Below, piece by piece: positions 1 to 8,826 of a DNA stretch of 64,000 bases; the stretch's first letter is position 1, and each line of letters opens with the position of its first letter. This DNA is from JAFGBM01 sp964610155 (GTDB lineage Bacteria; Actinomycetota; Actinomycetes; Actinomycetales; Demequinaceae). The notes beneath the pieces are model-generated. The model searched no databases. It saw only the letters and a list, made by a program, of their open reading frames with translations, and was not told the origin of the DNA. Both the position numbers and the translations under genes were made by a program. Where the stretch lies: NCBI GenBank assembly GCA_964610155.1, contig CAZSUY010000001.1, positions 310,001 through 374,000 on the forward strand. The letters run 5' to 3'.

Positions 1-185
1 ACCTCCCGGCTCAAGTCCCTGGTCGATCCCGAGGCTCCATAGGTGACGGAAACAAAGTCGGGCTCGGTTGTGGCAAGCCTGGCGATGGTCTCGTCAAGCA
101 CCTCTCGACCTTCGAGGGTGCGCGGAGGAAAGAACTCGAAGGACAGCGTCGAGCTAGGCGCGGCGATTCGTTCTCGAATGGTCAT
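1..185 (-). CDS. metF: 5,10-methylenetetrahydrofolate reductase, N-terminal part (cut by window edge)
   Basis: Read on the minus strand from an ATG at 185, the first 61 codons give MTIRERIAAPSS, then LSFEFFPPRT and PDFVSVTYGASGSTRD. These two blocks are the conserved N-terminal signatures of the MTHFR family (FEFFPPRT; FVSVTYGAGGSTRD), so the identification is secure although most of the roughly 290-residue protein lies outside the window. The enzyme reduces 5,10-methylene-THF to 5-methyl-THF for methionine synthesis, using flavin. No strong ribosome-binding site precedes this ATG, but the reading frame upstream has no better start. It is divergent from tag. The glycine-cleavage operon nearby produces methylene-THF, its substrate, so a one-carbon link is possible but inferred. 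Confidence 0.85.
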   Translation of the reverse strand, partial: MTIRERIAAPSSTLSFEFFPPRTLEGREVLDETIARLATTEPDFVSVTYGASGSTRDLSRE

Positions 186-316
186 CTCGGGAGCCAAGGC
201 TATCCGTCCCTGGGCCTTCTCTCCAACCGATGTCCATAGGATGCCTGCACTCGTCCGGTGTCCCCGATGGGTCACTCAGCCAGCCAGCGTAGTCCCTGTG
301 CGCCAGACTTGAGGCC

Positions 317-889
317 ATGACGACCACCCCCGAGACTCCCGCGTTCCGATGCTTCGGCACGGGAGACCCCCTCACGGAGCTCTACCACGACGAGGAGTGG
401 GGCAAGCCAGTGCGGGACGACATCGGGCTCTTCGAAAGGATCGTGCTCGAGGGCTTCCAGTCCGGGCTGTCCTGGGCCATCGTGCTACGGAAACGTGAAG
501 AGTTCCGCCGGGCGTTCGCCGACTGGGACGCCAGGAGGATCGCCGGCTTCGGTGAAGCGGACGTCGAACGCCTACTCGCGGATCCGGGAATCATCAGGAA
601 CCGCAGGAAGATCGGGTCGACCATCACGAATGCCCGGGCGCTCGTGGCCCTCTGGGACTCCGGGGAATCCCTCACGGATCTCGTCTGGGCCCACGCCCCG
701 GACGAGCCTCGGCCGGGCAGGCTCCTCTCCTGGGCCGACGTGCCCACCCAGACCCCGGAATCGCGGGCCCTCGCCAAGGCCCTCAAGGCCAAGGGTTTCG
801 TCTTCGTCGGCCCCGTGACGATGTACGCCCTCATGCAGGCATGCGGCCTCGTCGATTGCCACCTCAAGAATTGCCCTGCGCACCTGTAG
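317..889 (+). CDS. tag: DNA-3-methyladenine glycosylase I
   Basis: A 190-aa protein matching Tag (family length about 187). Tag removes 3-methyladenine from alkylated DNA and starts base-excision repair. Visible family features: the zinc ligands expected at both ends (Cys12 in RCFG, His24 in YHDEEWG, His182 and Cys186 in DCHLKNC), the LFERIVLEGFQSGLSW block carrying the catalytic-region Glu, and VGPVTMYALMQA near the C-terminus. ATG is preceded by GAGG two bases upstream, an unusually short spacing. The gene stands alone between divergent metF and convergent gcvH. The 135 bp after its stop (890-1024) hold nothing I recognise. Confidence 0.95.
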   Translation: MTTTPETPAFRCFGTGDPLTELYHDEEWGKPVRDDIGLFERIVLEGFQSGLSWAIVLRKREEFRRAFADWDARRIAGFGEADVERLLADPGIIRNRRKIGSTITNARALVALWDSGESLTDLVWAHAPDEPRPGRLLSWADVPTQTPESRALAKALKAKGFVFVGPVTMYALMQACGLVDCHLKNCPAHL

Positions 890-1024
890 ATCCCCCTCAA
901 GGATGCGACCACATCACTCTCCGTCGACCGGTAGAAACTTGCCTCACTCGATGGAGATCTCTAGCCCCTTTCGACCGTTCTGGTATCCGGAAAAACAGTA
1001 GCCGCAGCGATAGCAGCAGCGAGG

Positions 1025-1408
1025 CTAATCGGTGATCGCGGCGTATTGCTCGGCGTTGAGCAACTTCTTGTTTGAAGCCGCTGCCTTGATCTTGAGGATC
1101 CATCCCTCACCAAACGCGTCCTTGTTGAGGATCTCCGGTGAGTCAAGGACCGCTTGATTCACCTCGGTAACTACCCCTGTCACGGGTGAGTACAGTTCCG
1201 ACACCGCCTTTGTCGATTCCAATTCGCCACAGACCTCACCTGCCGTTACGGCATCTCCCACTGCGGGTGCCTCGACATACACGATGTCGCCGAGAGCGGC
1301 GGTTGCGTACTCGGTGATCCCCACCGTGACGATGCCGCCAGCGGCGACCTCACCGGCCACCCACTCGTGCATATCCGTGTAATGAAGTTCATCGGGAATG
1401 TCCGCCAT
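1025..1408 (-). CDS. gcvH: Glycine cleavage system H protein
   Basis: About 127 aa. GcvH carries the lipoyl group that shuttles the aminomethyl moiety between the P, T and L proteins. The lipoyl-lysine motif GELESTKAVSEL is present (Lys67 counted from the chosen start), preceded by the typical HEWV and VGITEYA blocks and followed by NKDAFGEGWILKI. I chose the ATG at 1408 because an AAGGAGG sequence sits about nine bases upstream; a GTG at 1417 would directly touch that ribosome-binding site. It is the last gene of gcvP-gcvT-gcvH, 38 bp after gcvT. No L protein or lipoate ligase gene is in the window. Confidence 0.95.
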   Translation of the reverse strand: MADIPDELHYTDMHEWVAGEVAAGGIVTVGITEYATAALGDIVYVEAPAVGDAVTAGEVCGELESTKAVSELYSPVTGVVTEVNQAVLDSPEILNKDAFGEGWILKIKAAASNKKLLNAEQYAAITD

Positions 1409-1446
1409 ACTTGCCACCCTCCTTCCAGGGCTTTGGCCCTTACCGT

Positions 1447-2613
1447 CTATTTCTGTCTCTTGTAGAACGGTAGCGCGGTCACGGTCATCTTTTCACGCCT
1501 TCCGCGTACGTCTACCTCGACGTTTGCGCCGATGGCCATGTGCCGCGGATGCACATAGGCCATCGCGATCGGGTGTCCCAAGGTCGGCGATGGAGTCCCT
1601 GATGCGACCTCACCGGTTACGCCCTCTGGTCCATAGACGGAGTATCCGCCCCGAGCGGACCTCTTGCCTTCTCCAGTGAGTCCGACCAGCATTCTGGCAT
1701 CATCCGAAGCCGTGGAGGGGGCTTCCTTCCACGTCCGAACCCGCTCCCGAGCAGACTCCAAGGCCGACCGCCCGATGAAATCCCCTCGCGCGGCAAGAGA
1801 ATCGCCAAAGCGCACCACCCTGCCCAACCCCGCCTCGAAGGGAGTCCTCTCCAAACTCAACTCATGGCCATACAACGGCATGCCTGCCTCAAGTCGCAAC
1901 GTATCCCGTGCCGCAAGTCCACACGGAACGATTCCCGCGGACGCACCGATATCAAGGGCTAGATTCCACAACCGCTCGGCGACAGCAGCCGGACAGAAGA
2001 ACTCGAAACCGTCCTCTCCGGTGTAGCCGGTGCGGGCCAACAAGGTGGGCGAACCATCCACCACGACCGTTGCGCTCGAGTAGTACAGAAGGTCCGCAGC
2101 AGATCGGCCCCCTTTCGAACTCAAGAGCGTCGTCACGACCTCGAGGGCACGCGGACCCTGCACTGCGACAAGGGCCGTCTCGGAGGATTCGTCGGAGACC
2201 TCACACTCGAATTCTCGACATCGATCCATGATCTCGCCGACAACGATCACAGCATTCCCTGCATTGGCGACGATCATGAATCTGTCCGACGCTAGTCGGT
2301 AGACAATGAGATCGTCGATGATGCCGCCATCCTCGGCACAGATCATCGTGTATTTCGCCCGTCCCCCCTCGATCCGGCTACTCCAACCCACGAGGGCGGA
2401 ATCAAGGGCTTCGCACGCTCCTGGACCAACCACCGTGATCTCGCCCATGTGGCTGAGGTCGAAGAGCCCCGCTCCGGTACGTACGGCCTCATGCTCGGCG
2501 AGGTCGGAGGAGTATCGAACCGGCATCATCCAGCCCGCGAATTCGATCATGGTGGCGCCGAGCGCAAGATGGCACGACTCCAAGGGCGAATGCTGAGTCA
2601 CGGGTCGTGTCAC
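1447..2613 (-). CDS. gcvT: Glycine cleavage system aminomethyltransferase (T protein)
   Basis: A 388-aa GcvT. It transfers the methylene carbon from the aminomethyl-lipoyl H protein to tetrahydrofolate, releasing ammonia. Family blocks seen: EFAGWMMPVRY near residue 25, GLFDLSHMGEI, KYTMICAEDGGIIDDLIVYR, RTGYTGEDGFEFF, and the C-terminal HPIAMAYVHPRHMAIG. The GTG start follows the gcvP stop codon without any spacer (TAG then GTG), so translation is probably coupled to gcvP. No clear independent ribosome-binding site is visible. Confidence 0.95.
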   Translation of the reverse strand: MTRPVTQHSPLESCHLALGATMIEFAGWMMPVRYSSDLAEHEAVRTGAGLFDLSHMGEITVVGPGACEALDSALVGWSSRIEGGRAKYTMICAEDGGIIDDLIVYRLASDRFMIVANAGNAVIVVGEIMDRCREFECEVSDESSETALVAVQGPRALEVVTTLLSSKGGRSAADLLYYSSATVVVDGSPTLLARTGYTGEDGFEFFCPAAVAERLWNLALDIGASAGIVPCGLAARDTLRLEAGMPLYGHELSLERTPFEAGLGRVVRFGDSLAARGDFIGRSALESARERVRTWKEAPSTASDDARMLVGLTGEGKRSARGGYSVYGPEGVTGEVASGTPSPTLGHPIAMAYVHPRHMAIGANVEVDVRGRREKMTVTALPFYKRQK

Positions 2614-5574
2614 CTAGTCGCCTATTCGATCGGAATATACGGTCGGTTCACCCTCGTCCTCGTCCATCACACCGTCGTCCGGGTCGTACTCGCTAGCGTC
2701 GTACTCCTCAAGATCCGGGCACACGCAAACCAGGTTGCGGTCACCAGAAGCGCCATCGACACGAGAGACCGGAGGCCAATACTTGTTGGACTTCAAGCGC
2801 GACACCGGATAGGCCGCCTGGTCACGGGAGTATTTCCTCGCCCACGAATCAGAGGCAACCACAACGGCCGTATGCGGCGCGTTGCGAAGGGGTGAGTCCT
2901 CGACGGTAATCTCTCCCCGCTCGATGGCCGCAATCTCCCCCCTGATGGCGATCATTGCCTCGATAAAACGGTCGAGTTCTCTCAGGCTTTCGCTCTCCGT
3001 CGGCTCGACCATTAGAGTGCCAGCCACGGGGAACGACACCGTCGGCGCATGGAAACCGAAATCGATCAACCTCTTCGCGATATCCTCTGCCGTCACCCCC
3101 GTCGTGTCCGTCAACGGGCGAACGTCGAAGATGCATTCGTGCGCGACCAGTCCATTCGGTCCTCGGTAGAGCACGGGGTAATGCTCATCTAGCCGGGCTG
3201 CAAGGTAGTTGGCCGCAAGAACCGCAATCTCCGTTGCCTGGCGTAGACCCTCGGACCCAAGAAGCGCAATGTATGCCCACGACACAGGAAGGATCCCTGC
3301 TGATCCGAAGGGTGCGGCGCTTACGGGTGCACCGGCGCGCGCCAACTCCTCCGGACGCTGGATCGTCTGTCGAAGGCCCGGCAGGAACGGTATGAGGTGC
3401 TCGGCCACGGCAACGGGGCCAACCCCTGGACCTCCTCCTCCGTGGGGGATGGCAAATGTCTTGTGCAGGTTGATGTGAGAGACGTCGCCGCCAAAATGGC
3501 CCGGCTTAGCAAGGCCAACGAGGGCATTGAGGTTCGCCCCATCGATGTAGACCTGGCCACCGGCCTCGTGAACGAGTGCACAGACTTCCGTGATTTCTTC
3601 CTCGTATACGCCATGGGTCGAGGGATAGGTGACCATGATCGCGGCGACCTTGCGTATGTTCTTCTTGAGTTTGGCCTTGAGGTCCGCAAGGTCAATCGCC
3701 CCGCTGGGAGCCGTCCCTACGACGACGACCCGCATCCCAGCTCGAATAGCCGAGGCGGCGTTCGTTCCGTGGGCGGATGCGGGAATGAGGCACACATCCC
3801 GTTTAGTCTCACCACGCGATCGGTGATACGCCCGAATCGCGAGGAGTCCCGCGTACTCCCCTCGGGAGCCGGCGTTGGGCTGGACCGATACGGCCGCGTA
3901 TCCCGTGATCGCTGCGAGCCACCTCTCGAGTTGACTAATCATCTCGCGGAAGCCCGCAGTCTGGTCGCTTGGGGCAAACGGGTGAATCGTAGAGAATCCC
4001 GGCCACGTGATCGGGGCCATCTCCACCGCCGCGTTGAGCTTCATGGTGCAGGAACCAAGGGGAATCATCGTCCGGTCTAGGGCGAGGTCTCGATCGGCAA
4101 GTCGGCGCAGGTATCGCATGAGTTCGGTCTCGGAGTGATACCGGTGGAAGGTCGAATGGGACAGGTATCCCGACTTCCGTCGGATCTCCCTCGGAATGGC
4201 CACTCCCGGGCTAGCGGTAATCGGCCGAGGCGGCGTCGCCGTCACCGCGCCAACCAGACGACTAATGACCTCGGGAGTCGTGACCTCGTCGCAGGCCATG
4301 GCGACCCTGTCGTCCCCGACCCGCCGGATGTTGATCCCCGCCGCAGACGCCCGGGCGACCACGGACTCCGCTCCTCCCGGAACAACGGCCATCACGGTGT
4401 CGAAGAAGGAATCGTGCTCGATAGTCACCCCAACCTCGCGCAGGGCATCCGCGAGGGAGACGGCGCTCGCGTGGACGTGAGCGGCGATATTGCGAAGCCC
4501 CTCCGGTCCATGGTGAACGGCGTACATCGCCGCGATGATCGCAAGGAACGCCTGGGAAGTGCAGATGTTCGATGTCGCCTTCTCCCGCCGGATATGTTGC
4601 TCCCGTGTCTGAAGGGCGAGCCTGAAGGCCCGGCGCCCCGTGGCGTCAACGGAAACACCGATCAACCTTCCAGGAAGGTTCCGTTCGAAGCCCTCGCGTA
4701 CGGAGAGGTACGCGGCGTGGGGTCCACCGAACAGGAGCGGTACGCCGAATCTCTGGGTCGAACCCACAGCGATATCCGCACCGATCTCTCCCGGAGGGGT
4801 GACGACGCACAAAGCCAACACATCCGCCGCCACCGTCACCAGTCCACCCGCCTCATGCGCCAGGCGTACCTTGGGTTCGATGTCCCGCACGATCCCTGAC
4901 ACTCCGGGCTGCTGAATGACGACCCCGACAAGACCCTCGGGGGGGATCCATTCCTCACCGAGATCCTCGACCCTGACCTCCAGCCCCACCACCTCCGCCT
5001 GGGCTGACACGACGGCGATGGTCTGAGGAAGACACTCCTCATCGAGAACGATGATGGTTCGGGCATCTTCCTCAACTGCGCGCCACATCAGGAAGACCGC
5101 CTCTGCAACGGCCGTCGCCTCATCCAGCATCGACTCGCACGCTATCGGTAGTGCAGTGAGATCGGCGATCATGGTCTGGAATACCAGCAGGGCCTCGAGC
5201 CTTCCCTGAGAGATCTCGGGTTGGTATGGCGTATAGGCGGTGTACCACGCGGGATTCTCAAGGATGTTGCGACGGATCACCTGGGGGGTGATGGTATTCG
5301 AGTAACCCTGTCCGATCATTTGAACCTGAGCGTGGTTGCTGGCGGCGAAGCGACTCAGTCGGTCAAGGACCTCGTGTTCCGTTGACGCGGGTAGAAGATC
5401 AAGCGGAAGGTCTTCGAGGATGGCGGCAGGAATGGCTGCCTCGATGAGGTTCCCGAGGGAGTCCCGACCGATGGCATCGAGCATTCGTCGCACGTCGGAA
5501 ACCCGTGGACCGACATGCCTTTCCAGAAACGAAGTCACCGCCCCATTGTGGCGTAAATATGCGCCGTGCGGCAT
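2614..5574 (-). CDS. gcvP: Glycine dehydrogenase (decarboxylating), P protein
   Basis: A 986-aa, single-chain P protein (the long homodimeric form; many Gram-positive bacteria use split GcvPA/GcvPB). It decarboxylates glycine with PLP and loads the aminomethyl group on GcvH. The PLP lysine is about Lys705 in HINLHKTFAIPHGGGGPG. The C-terminus NLVCVCPDLEEY is typical. Start choice is uncertain: ATG at 5574 adds 12 residues before a GTG at 5538 that gives VTSFLERHVGPR, which aligns better with the family N-terminus. Neither has a strong ribosome-binding site. No glycine riboswitch-like tandem structure is apparent in the short upstream region. Confidence 0.97.
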   Translation of the reverse strand: MPHGAYLRHNGAVTSFLERHVGPRVSDVRRMLDAIGRDSLGNLIEAAIPAAILEDLPLDLLPASTEHEVLDRLSRFAASNHAQVQMIGQGYSNTITPQVIRRNILENPAWYTAYTPYQPEISQGRLEALLVFQTMIADLTALPIACESMLDEATAVAEAVFLMWRAVEEDARTIIVLDEECLPQTIAVVSAQAEVVGLEVRVEDLGEEWIPPEGLVGVVIQQPGVSGIVRDIEPKVRLAHEAGGLVTVAADVLALCVVTPPGEIGADIAVGSTQRFGVPLLFGGPHAAYLSVREGFERNLPGRLIGVSVDATGRRAFRLALQTREQHIRREKATSNICTSQAFLAIIAAMYAVHHGPEGLRNIAAHVHASAVSLADALREVGVTIEHDSFFDTVMAVVPGGAESVVARASAAGINIRRVGDDRVAMACDEVTTPEVISRLVGAVTATPPRPITASPGVAIPREIRRKSGYLSHSTFHRYHSETELMRYLRRLADRDLALDRTMIPLGSCTMKLNAAVEMAPITWPGFSTIHPFAPSDQTAGFREMISQLERWLAAITGYAAVSVQPNAGSRGEYAGLLAIRAYHRSRGETKRDVCLIPASAHGTNAASAIRAGMRVVVVGTAPSGAIDLADLKAKLKKNIRKVAAIMVTYPSTHGVYEEEITEVCALVHEAGGQVYIDGANLNALVGLAKPGHFGGDVSHINLHKTFAIPHGGGGPGVGPVAVAEHLIPFLPGLRQTIQRPEELARAGAPVSAAPFGSAGILPVSWAYIALLGSEGLRQATEIAVLAANYLAARLDEHYPVLYRGPNGLVAHECIFDVRPLTDTTGVTAEDIAKRLIDFGFHAPTVSFPVAGTLMVEPTESESLRELDRFIEAMIAIRGEIAAIERGEITVEDSPLRNAPHTAVVVASDSWARKYSRDQAAYPVSRLKSNKYWPPVSRVDGASGDRNLVCVCPDLEEYDASEYDPDDGVMDEDEGEPTVYSDRIGD

Positions 5575-5601
5575 GGCTGCACCACTCTATTCACAATCCG
5601 A

Positions 5602-5748
5602 CTAGGTTTCCTTCACGCTATTGGGTGCCTCGGCCGCGCTCTTCTTGACGACGAACTTCACAACATTCCCTTTCCCTTGGATGCATATTTCAATCCTGAT
5701 GTTGCCCTTGGCGAGTGAGGGTGGAACGTCTTCCTTTGCGGTGGTCAC
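5602..5748 (-). CDS. Possible small basic protein of 48 aa upstream of gcvP
   Basis: An open frame not explained by neighbours lies in the gcvP-glycosyltransferase gap. It starts GTG at 5748 with GAGGT four bases upstream and encodes VTTAKEDVPPSLAKG, then NIRIEICIQGKGNVVKFVVKK, ending AAEAPNSVKET. The central part could form two beta strands rich in Lys. It ends 27 bp before the gcvP ATG and would be the first gene of the gcv transcript. I do not recognise a family. Support is the ribosome-binding site, position and plausible composition; the short length means it could be chance. Confidence 0.4.
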   Translation of the reverse strand: MTTAKEDVPPSLAKGNIRIEICIQGKGNVVKFVVKKSAAEAPNSVKET

Positions 5749-5796
5749 CGCTACCTCGTTACGCTGGTCCCACCCCGTCGCGCCTAAGGAACCCTC

Positions 5797-6801
5797 GTGA
5801 ATCTCTTCATTCAGGTGCCATGCTTCAACGAGGAGGAGACCCTTCCCCTCGTCTTGGATTCGATCCCAAAGACGATCCCTGGGATTGATCGCATCGAAAT
5901 CCTAATCATCGACGACGGCTCTAGTGACCGAACGGTCGAGGTTGCCCGCGAACATGATGTCACCCATGTCCTGCGGCACACGAAAAACATGGGGCTCGCG
6001 CGGTCCTTCCACGACGGCATCGAGTACGCCCTCTCCCATGGCGCGGACGTCGTCGTCAACACCGACGGCGACAACCAATACCCTCAGGGCTCTATCGTCG
6101 ACCTTGTCCAACCCATCCTTCTGGGTGAGGCCGACATCGTCATTGGAGACCGCCAGACCCACACCATCCGGCATTTCTCGTTCTTCAAGAAGGCTATGCA
6201 GCGGTTCGGTTCCTGGGTTGTGAATCGAGCCGCTGGCACCGATCTCCCCGATGCCGCCTCGGGATTCCGGGCGTACTCGAAATATGCTCTCTATCGACTC
6301 AACATCGTCACAACCTTCTCGTACTGCATGGAGACGATCATCCAGGCGGGAAACAAGAGGATCGCGATAGCGTCTATCCCGATCGAGACCAACCCGAAGA
6401 CACGCGAGTCCCGGCTCTTTTCAAACGCATTCGAGCACATGTTCAAGTCCGGTCAGGCGATCCTGCGTTCGTACGTCATGTACCGGCCCTGGACCCTCTT
6501 TGCATGGATCACAGTTGTCTTTGGCCTCCTCGGCATTACTCCGTTCGTGCGCTTCGTTGTCCTGCGACTGATCGGGGACGAGGGCAACCACCTCCAATCC
6601 CTAGTCTTCGGAGGCGCAATGATTGTCGCGACCCTCCTTGCCCTCGCGCTCGGGGTTCTCTCCGATCTCCTGAGGACGAACCGAATCATGAACGAGGATC
6701 AGTTGGAACGAGTCAAGGAGCTTCAGCACGGACCCGCCTATCCGGCGGCCACCGTCAAACCCACCAAGAGCGTTCGCCCCCATGGAAGGAAGAACGCGTG
6801 A
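5797..6801 (+). CDS. Family 2 glycosyltransferase, membrane-anchored (DPM-synthase-like)
   Basis: A 334-aa GT2 enzyme. The N-terminal catalytic domain shows FIQVPCFNEEETLPLVL, IDDGSSDRT and the metal-binding NTDGDNQY, the pattern of polyprenyl-phosphate sugar transferases. Two hydrophobic segments near residues 230-255 and 265-290 (LFAWITVVFGLLGITPFV; SLVFGGAMIVATLLALALGV) anchor it in the membrane. The C-terminal tail is basic. GTG start with AAGGAA about five bases upstream. Its stop overlaps the next start (GTGA). It opens a four-gene envelope-glycan operon. Likely role: transfer of a sugar to an undecaprenyl- or decaprenyl-phosphate carrier; the exact sugar cannot be read from sequence. 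Confidence 0.88.
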   Translation: MNLFIQVPCFNEEETLPLVLDSIPKTIPGIDRIEILIIDDGSSDRTVEVAREHDVTHVLRHTKNMGLARSFHDGIEYALSHGADVVVNTDGDNQYPQGSIVDLVQPILLGEADIVIGDRQTHTIRHFSFFKKAMQRFGSWVVNRAAGTDLPDAASGFRAYSKYALYRLNIVTTFSYCMETIIQAGNKRIAIASIPIETNPKTRESRLFSNAFEHMFKSGQAILRSYVMYRPWTLFAWITVVFGLLGITPFVRFVVLRLIGDEGNHLQSLVFGGAMIVATLLALALGVLSDLLRTNRIMNEDQLERVKELQHGPAYPAATVKPTKSVRPHGRKNA

Positions 6802-7886
6802 TCAAGAGACTAAATCGTCTCGCCAAGCGTCTCCTGGCGATCGGGTTCGTCCGTCGCCTCTACAACGGAACGACGCGGATCATGTTGGCCTTTGGCGGTT
6901 CTTCTCGTGTAACCGCGACGATTTACAGCTGGCTCGGATGGTTCACCCACAACCGGGAGCAGTACGCCGTCCTTTCCGGTCGCCGGGCCTACTACAAGAA
7001 TCTCGGAAAACCTCGACGCACCCACGTTGAGCTCCGCCGGAACATTCACCGGCTCGAGAAGGGCCTATTGATGCGGCCGTCCCGTGAGGTTTTCGCACGG
7101 GACTATATCGGCGAGACGATCGACTTCTACGCCCACGCCCTCTCCCGACCCGTCATAGCGGAAAACGTAGATGTCGGCGAGATCCAATGGGCCCACGATG
7201 TCCTCGCCCGTTTCTTCTCCGTCACATCGTCGAGCGATCCTGTGATCGCAAAGGCCCGGGCCGCCTATGGGGCTCTCCTCGTGCCATCCTCTTCCGGCAC
7301 CCTCTTTCCCTATCCGGTGGCCAAACTCAGCAAGACCGATATCACCTACGACCAGATGCTCCACCTCGCCCTCAACCGACGCTCCGTTCGATGGTTCCAG
7401 GACAAGCCCGTTCCCCGGGAGTTGATCGACAAGGCGCTCGCCGTCGCTCGGCAGTCTCCCTCCGCCTGCAACCGGTTGCCCTACGAGTTCCTGGTGTTCG
7501 ATGACCCCGAGATGGTGAAAACTGTCGCTGCGATACCCTTCGGCGCCTCTGGGTACTCGCATCAGATTCCGACCATCATCGTCATCAAGGGAGACCTCGG
7601 CGGTTACTTTTCCCCACGCGATCGCCACACTCCTTACATCGACGCCTCACTCGCCGCCATGGGATTCATCTACGCCCTGGAGACTCTGGGACTCAGCTCG
7701 TCCCCTATCAACTGGCCCGACTTCGAACCCCTCGAGGCCAAGATGACCAAGACCCTTCACCTCAAACCCTTCGAACGGGTCATCATGCTCTTGGCGGTGG
7801 GATACGCGGACCCAAAGGGAGCGGTCGGGAGCTCGAAGAAGAAGGACCTCGACACCCTCCGCAGTTTCAACGCCCTTGAACGCTAA
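6798..7886 (+). CDS. Nitroreductase-family protein with long N-terminal extension
   Basis: A 362-aa protein. The C-terminal half (about 190-345) is a nitroreductase-type FMN domain: LALNRRSVRWFQDKPVPREL is the usual RRSxRxF phosphate-binding start, followed by ARQSPSACNRLPYEFLVF. The N-terminal 180 residues are an extension with RRNIHRLEKGLLMRPSREVFA, not part of a standard nitroreductase. Start GTG at 6798 overlaps the preceding stop; a longer frame opens inside the upstream gene but has no support. Proteins of this layout occur next to pyruvyltransferase-family genes in polysaccharide loci (general knowledge). A redox step in sugar or carrier modification is inferred; substrate unknown. Confidence 0.82.
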   Translation: MIKRLNRLAKRLLAIGFVRRLYNGTTRIMLAFGGSSRVTATIYSWLGWFTHNREQYAVLSGRRAYYKNLGKPRRTHVELRRNIHRLEKGLLMRPSREVFARDYIGETIDFYAHALSRPVIAENVDVGEIQWAHDVLARFFSVTSSSDPVIAKARAAYGALLVPSSSGTLFPYPVAKLSKTDITYDQMLHLALNRRSVRWFQDKPVPRELIDKALAVARQSPSACNRLPYEFLVFDDPEMVKTVAAIPFGASGYSHQIPTIIVIKGDLGGYFSPRDRHTPYIDASLAAMGFIYALETLGLSSSPINWPDFEPLEAKMTKTLHLKPFERVIMLLAVGYADPKGAVGSSKKKDLDTLRSFNALER

Positions 7887-8826
7887 ACGCCTCCTTCGGG
7901 GTACCGCGGGCGCCGCCGTCATCGCCCTCGTTGGGTTCTTCTTCTGGAAAGCCCTCCGGGACAATTGGGACAAGATCTGCGAGATCGACCTCTCGATCGG
8001 CTGGTGGACGGCTGGCACCGTGACGCTCTTCGTCCTTGCCGTCGCCGTGTCCGGGATCCTTTGGGGCCGGATCATGACGAGGCTCGATGGGTGCGCCGTC
8101 CCTCCCCTTGAGGCCATTCGAGTCCAGTTCGCCTCTTGGCTCCTCAAGTACATACCGGGGCATGTCGGACTTGTCGTCAACAAGCTGCTGTGGGCAAAGG
8201 GACGGGGCACCTCGCGGCTACTTCTGGTCCTGTCCGTCGTCTACGAGAACGCCTTCCTTCTCATCGTCTCCGTCGTCCCGATGGTTCCCCTTCTCCTTGC
8301 CTGGCAGGCCCTCGGAGGCGAGGGGCTGAGTCTGTCGTCGACGGTCTGGGTTGGACTCGCCGTCCTCGTTCCCGTGCTTGTCGTCACTCATCGGCGAGTC
8401 TTCAGCCTGGCCGTCAACGCCCTCGCCCGACGAACTCTGGGGAGGACCGTCCCGGAGAAGCACTTCCTCTCCTTCGGGGAATCGCTTCTCTTCCAGGCCG
8501 GATTCCTCGTTCCCCGGGTGCTCAACGGCGTGGGTATCTGCCTGATCGCGTCAGCCCTATCTGATGCCGGGCCCGGGTCCTGGGTACCCCTTACGGCCGC
8601 CTACGCCCTTGCCGGGGCCCTCGGAATCCTTGCCGTCGTCGTTCCCAGTGGGCTTGGCGTTCGTGAGTCCGTGTTCGTCTTCTTCGCGGCCCAGTACATG
8701 CCCCTCGAACAGGCCATCGTCGTTTCCCTCGCGGCCCGCATCCTCAGTACCGTTGGCGATGCGGTCATCGCGGTGGTCTATGCCGGGCTTCGACTCGGCA
8801 CCCGAGCCAAGGAACGGTTGAAATGA
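7876..8826 (+). CDS. YbhN/LPG-synthase-TM family membrane protein
   Basis: A 316-aa polytopic membrane protein of the lysylphosphatidylglycerol-synthase transmembrane family (PF03706; AglD/YbhN-like). About seven to eight hydrophobic helices are visible, and the family signature is clear: ASWLLKYIPGHVG in the first half and VPSGLGVRESVFVFF near residue 260. There is no C-terminal aminoacyl-transfer domain, so it is not a complete MprF. Likely a lipid-linked-sugar flippase or accessory factor for the operon's glycosyltransferase (inference). TTG start at 7876 overlaps the end of the previous gene by 11 bp; its stop overlaps the next ATG (ATGA). Confidence 0.85.
   Translation: MNAKRLLRGTAGAAVIALVGFFFWKALRDNWDKICEIDLSIGWWTAGTVTLFVLAVAVSGILWGRIMTRLDGCAVPPLEAIRVQFASWLLKYIPGHVGLVVNKLLWAKGRGTSRLLLVLSVVYENAFLLIVSVVPMVPLLLAWQALGGEGLSLSSTVWVGLAVLVPVLVVTHRRVFSLAVNALARRTLGRTVPEKHFLSFGESLLFQAGFLVPRVLNGVGICLIASALSDAGPGSWVPLTAAYALAGALGILAVVVPSGLGVRESVFVFFAAQYMPLEQAIVVSLAARILSTVGDAVIAVVYAGLRLGTRAKERLK

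Noticed and set aside
5749..5796. Glycine riboswitch for the gcv operon
   Set aside because: The space before the first possible start is under 50 bp and shows no tandem aptamer features.
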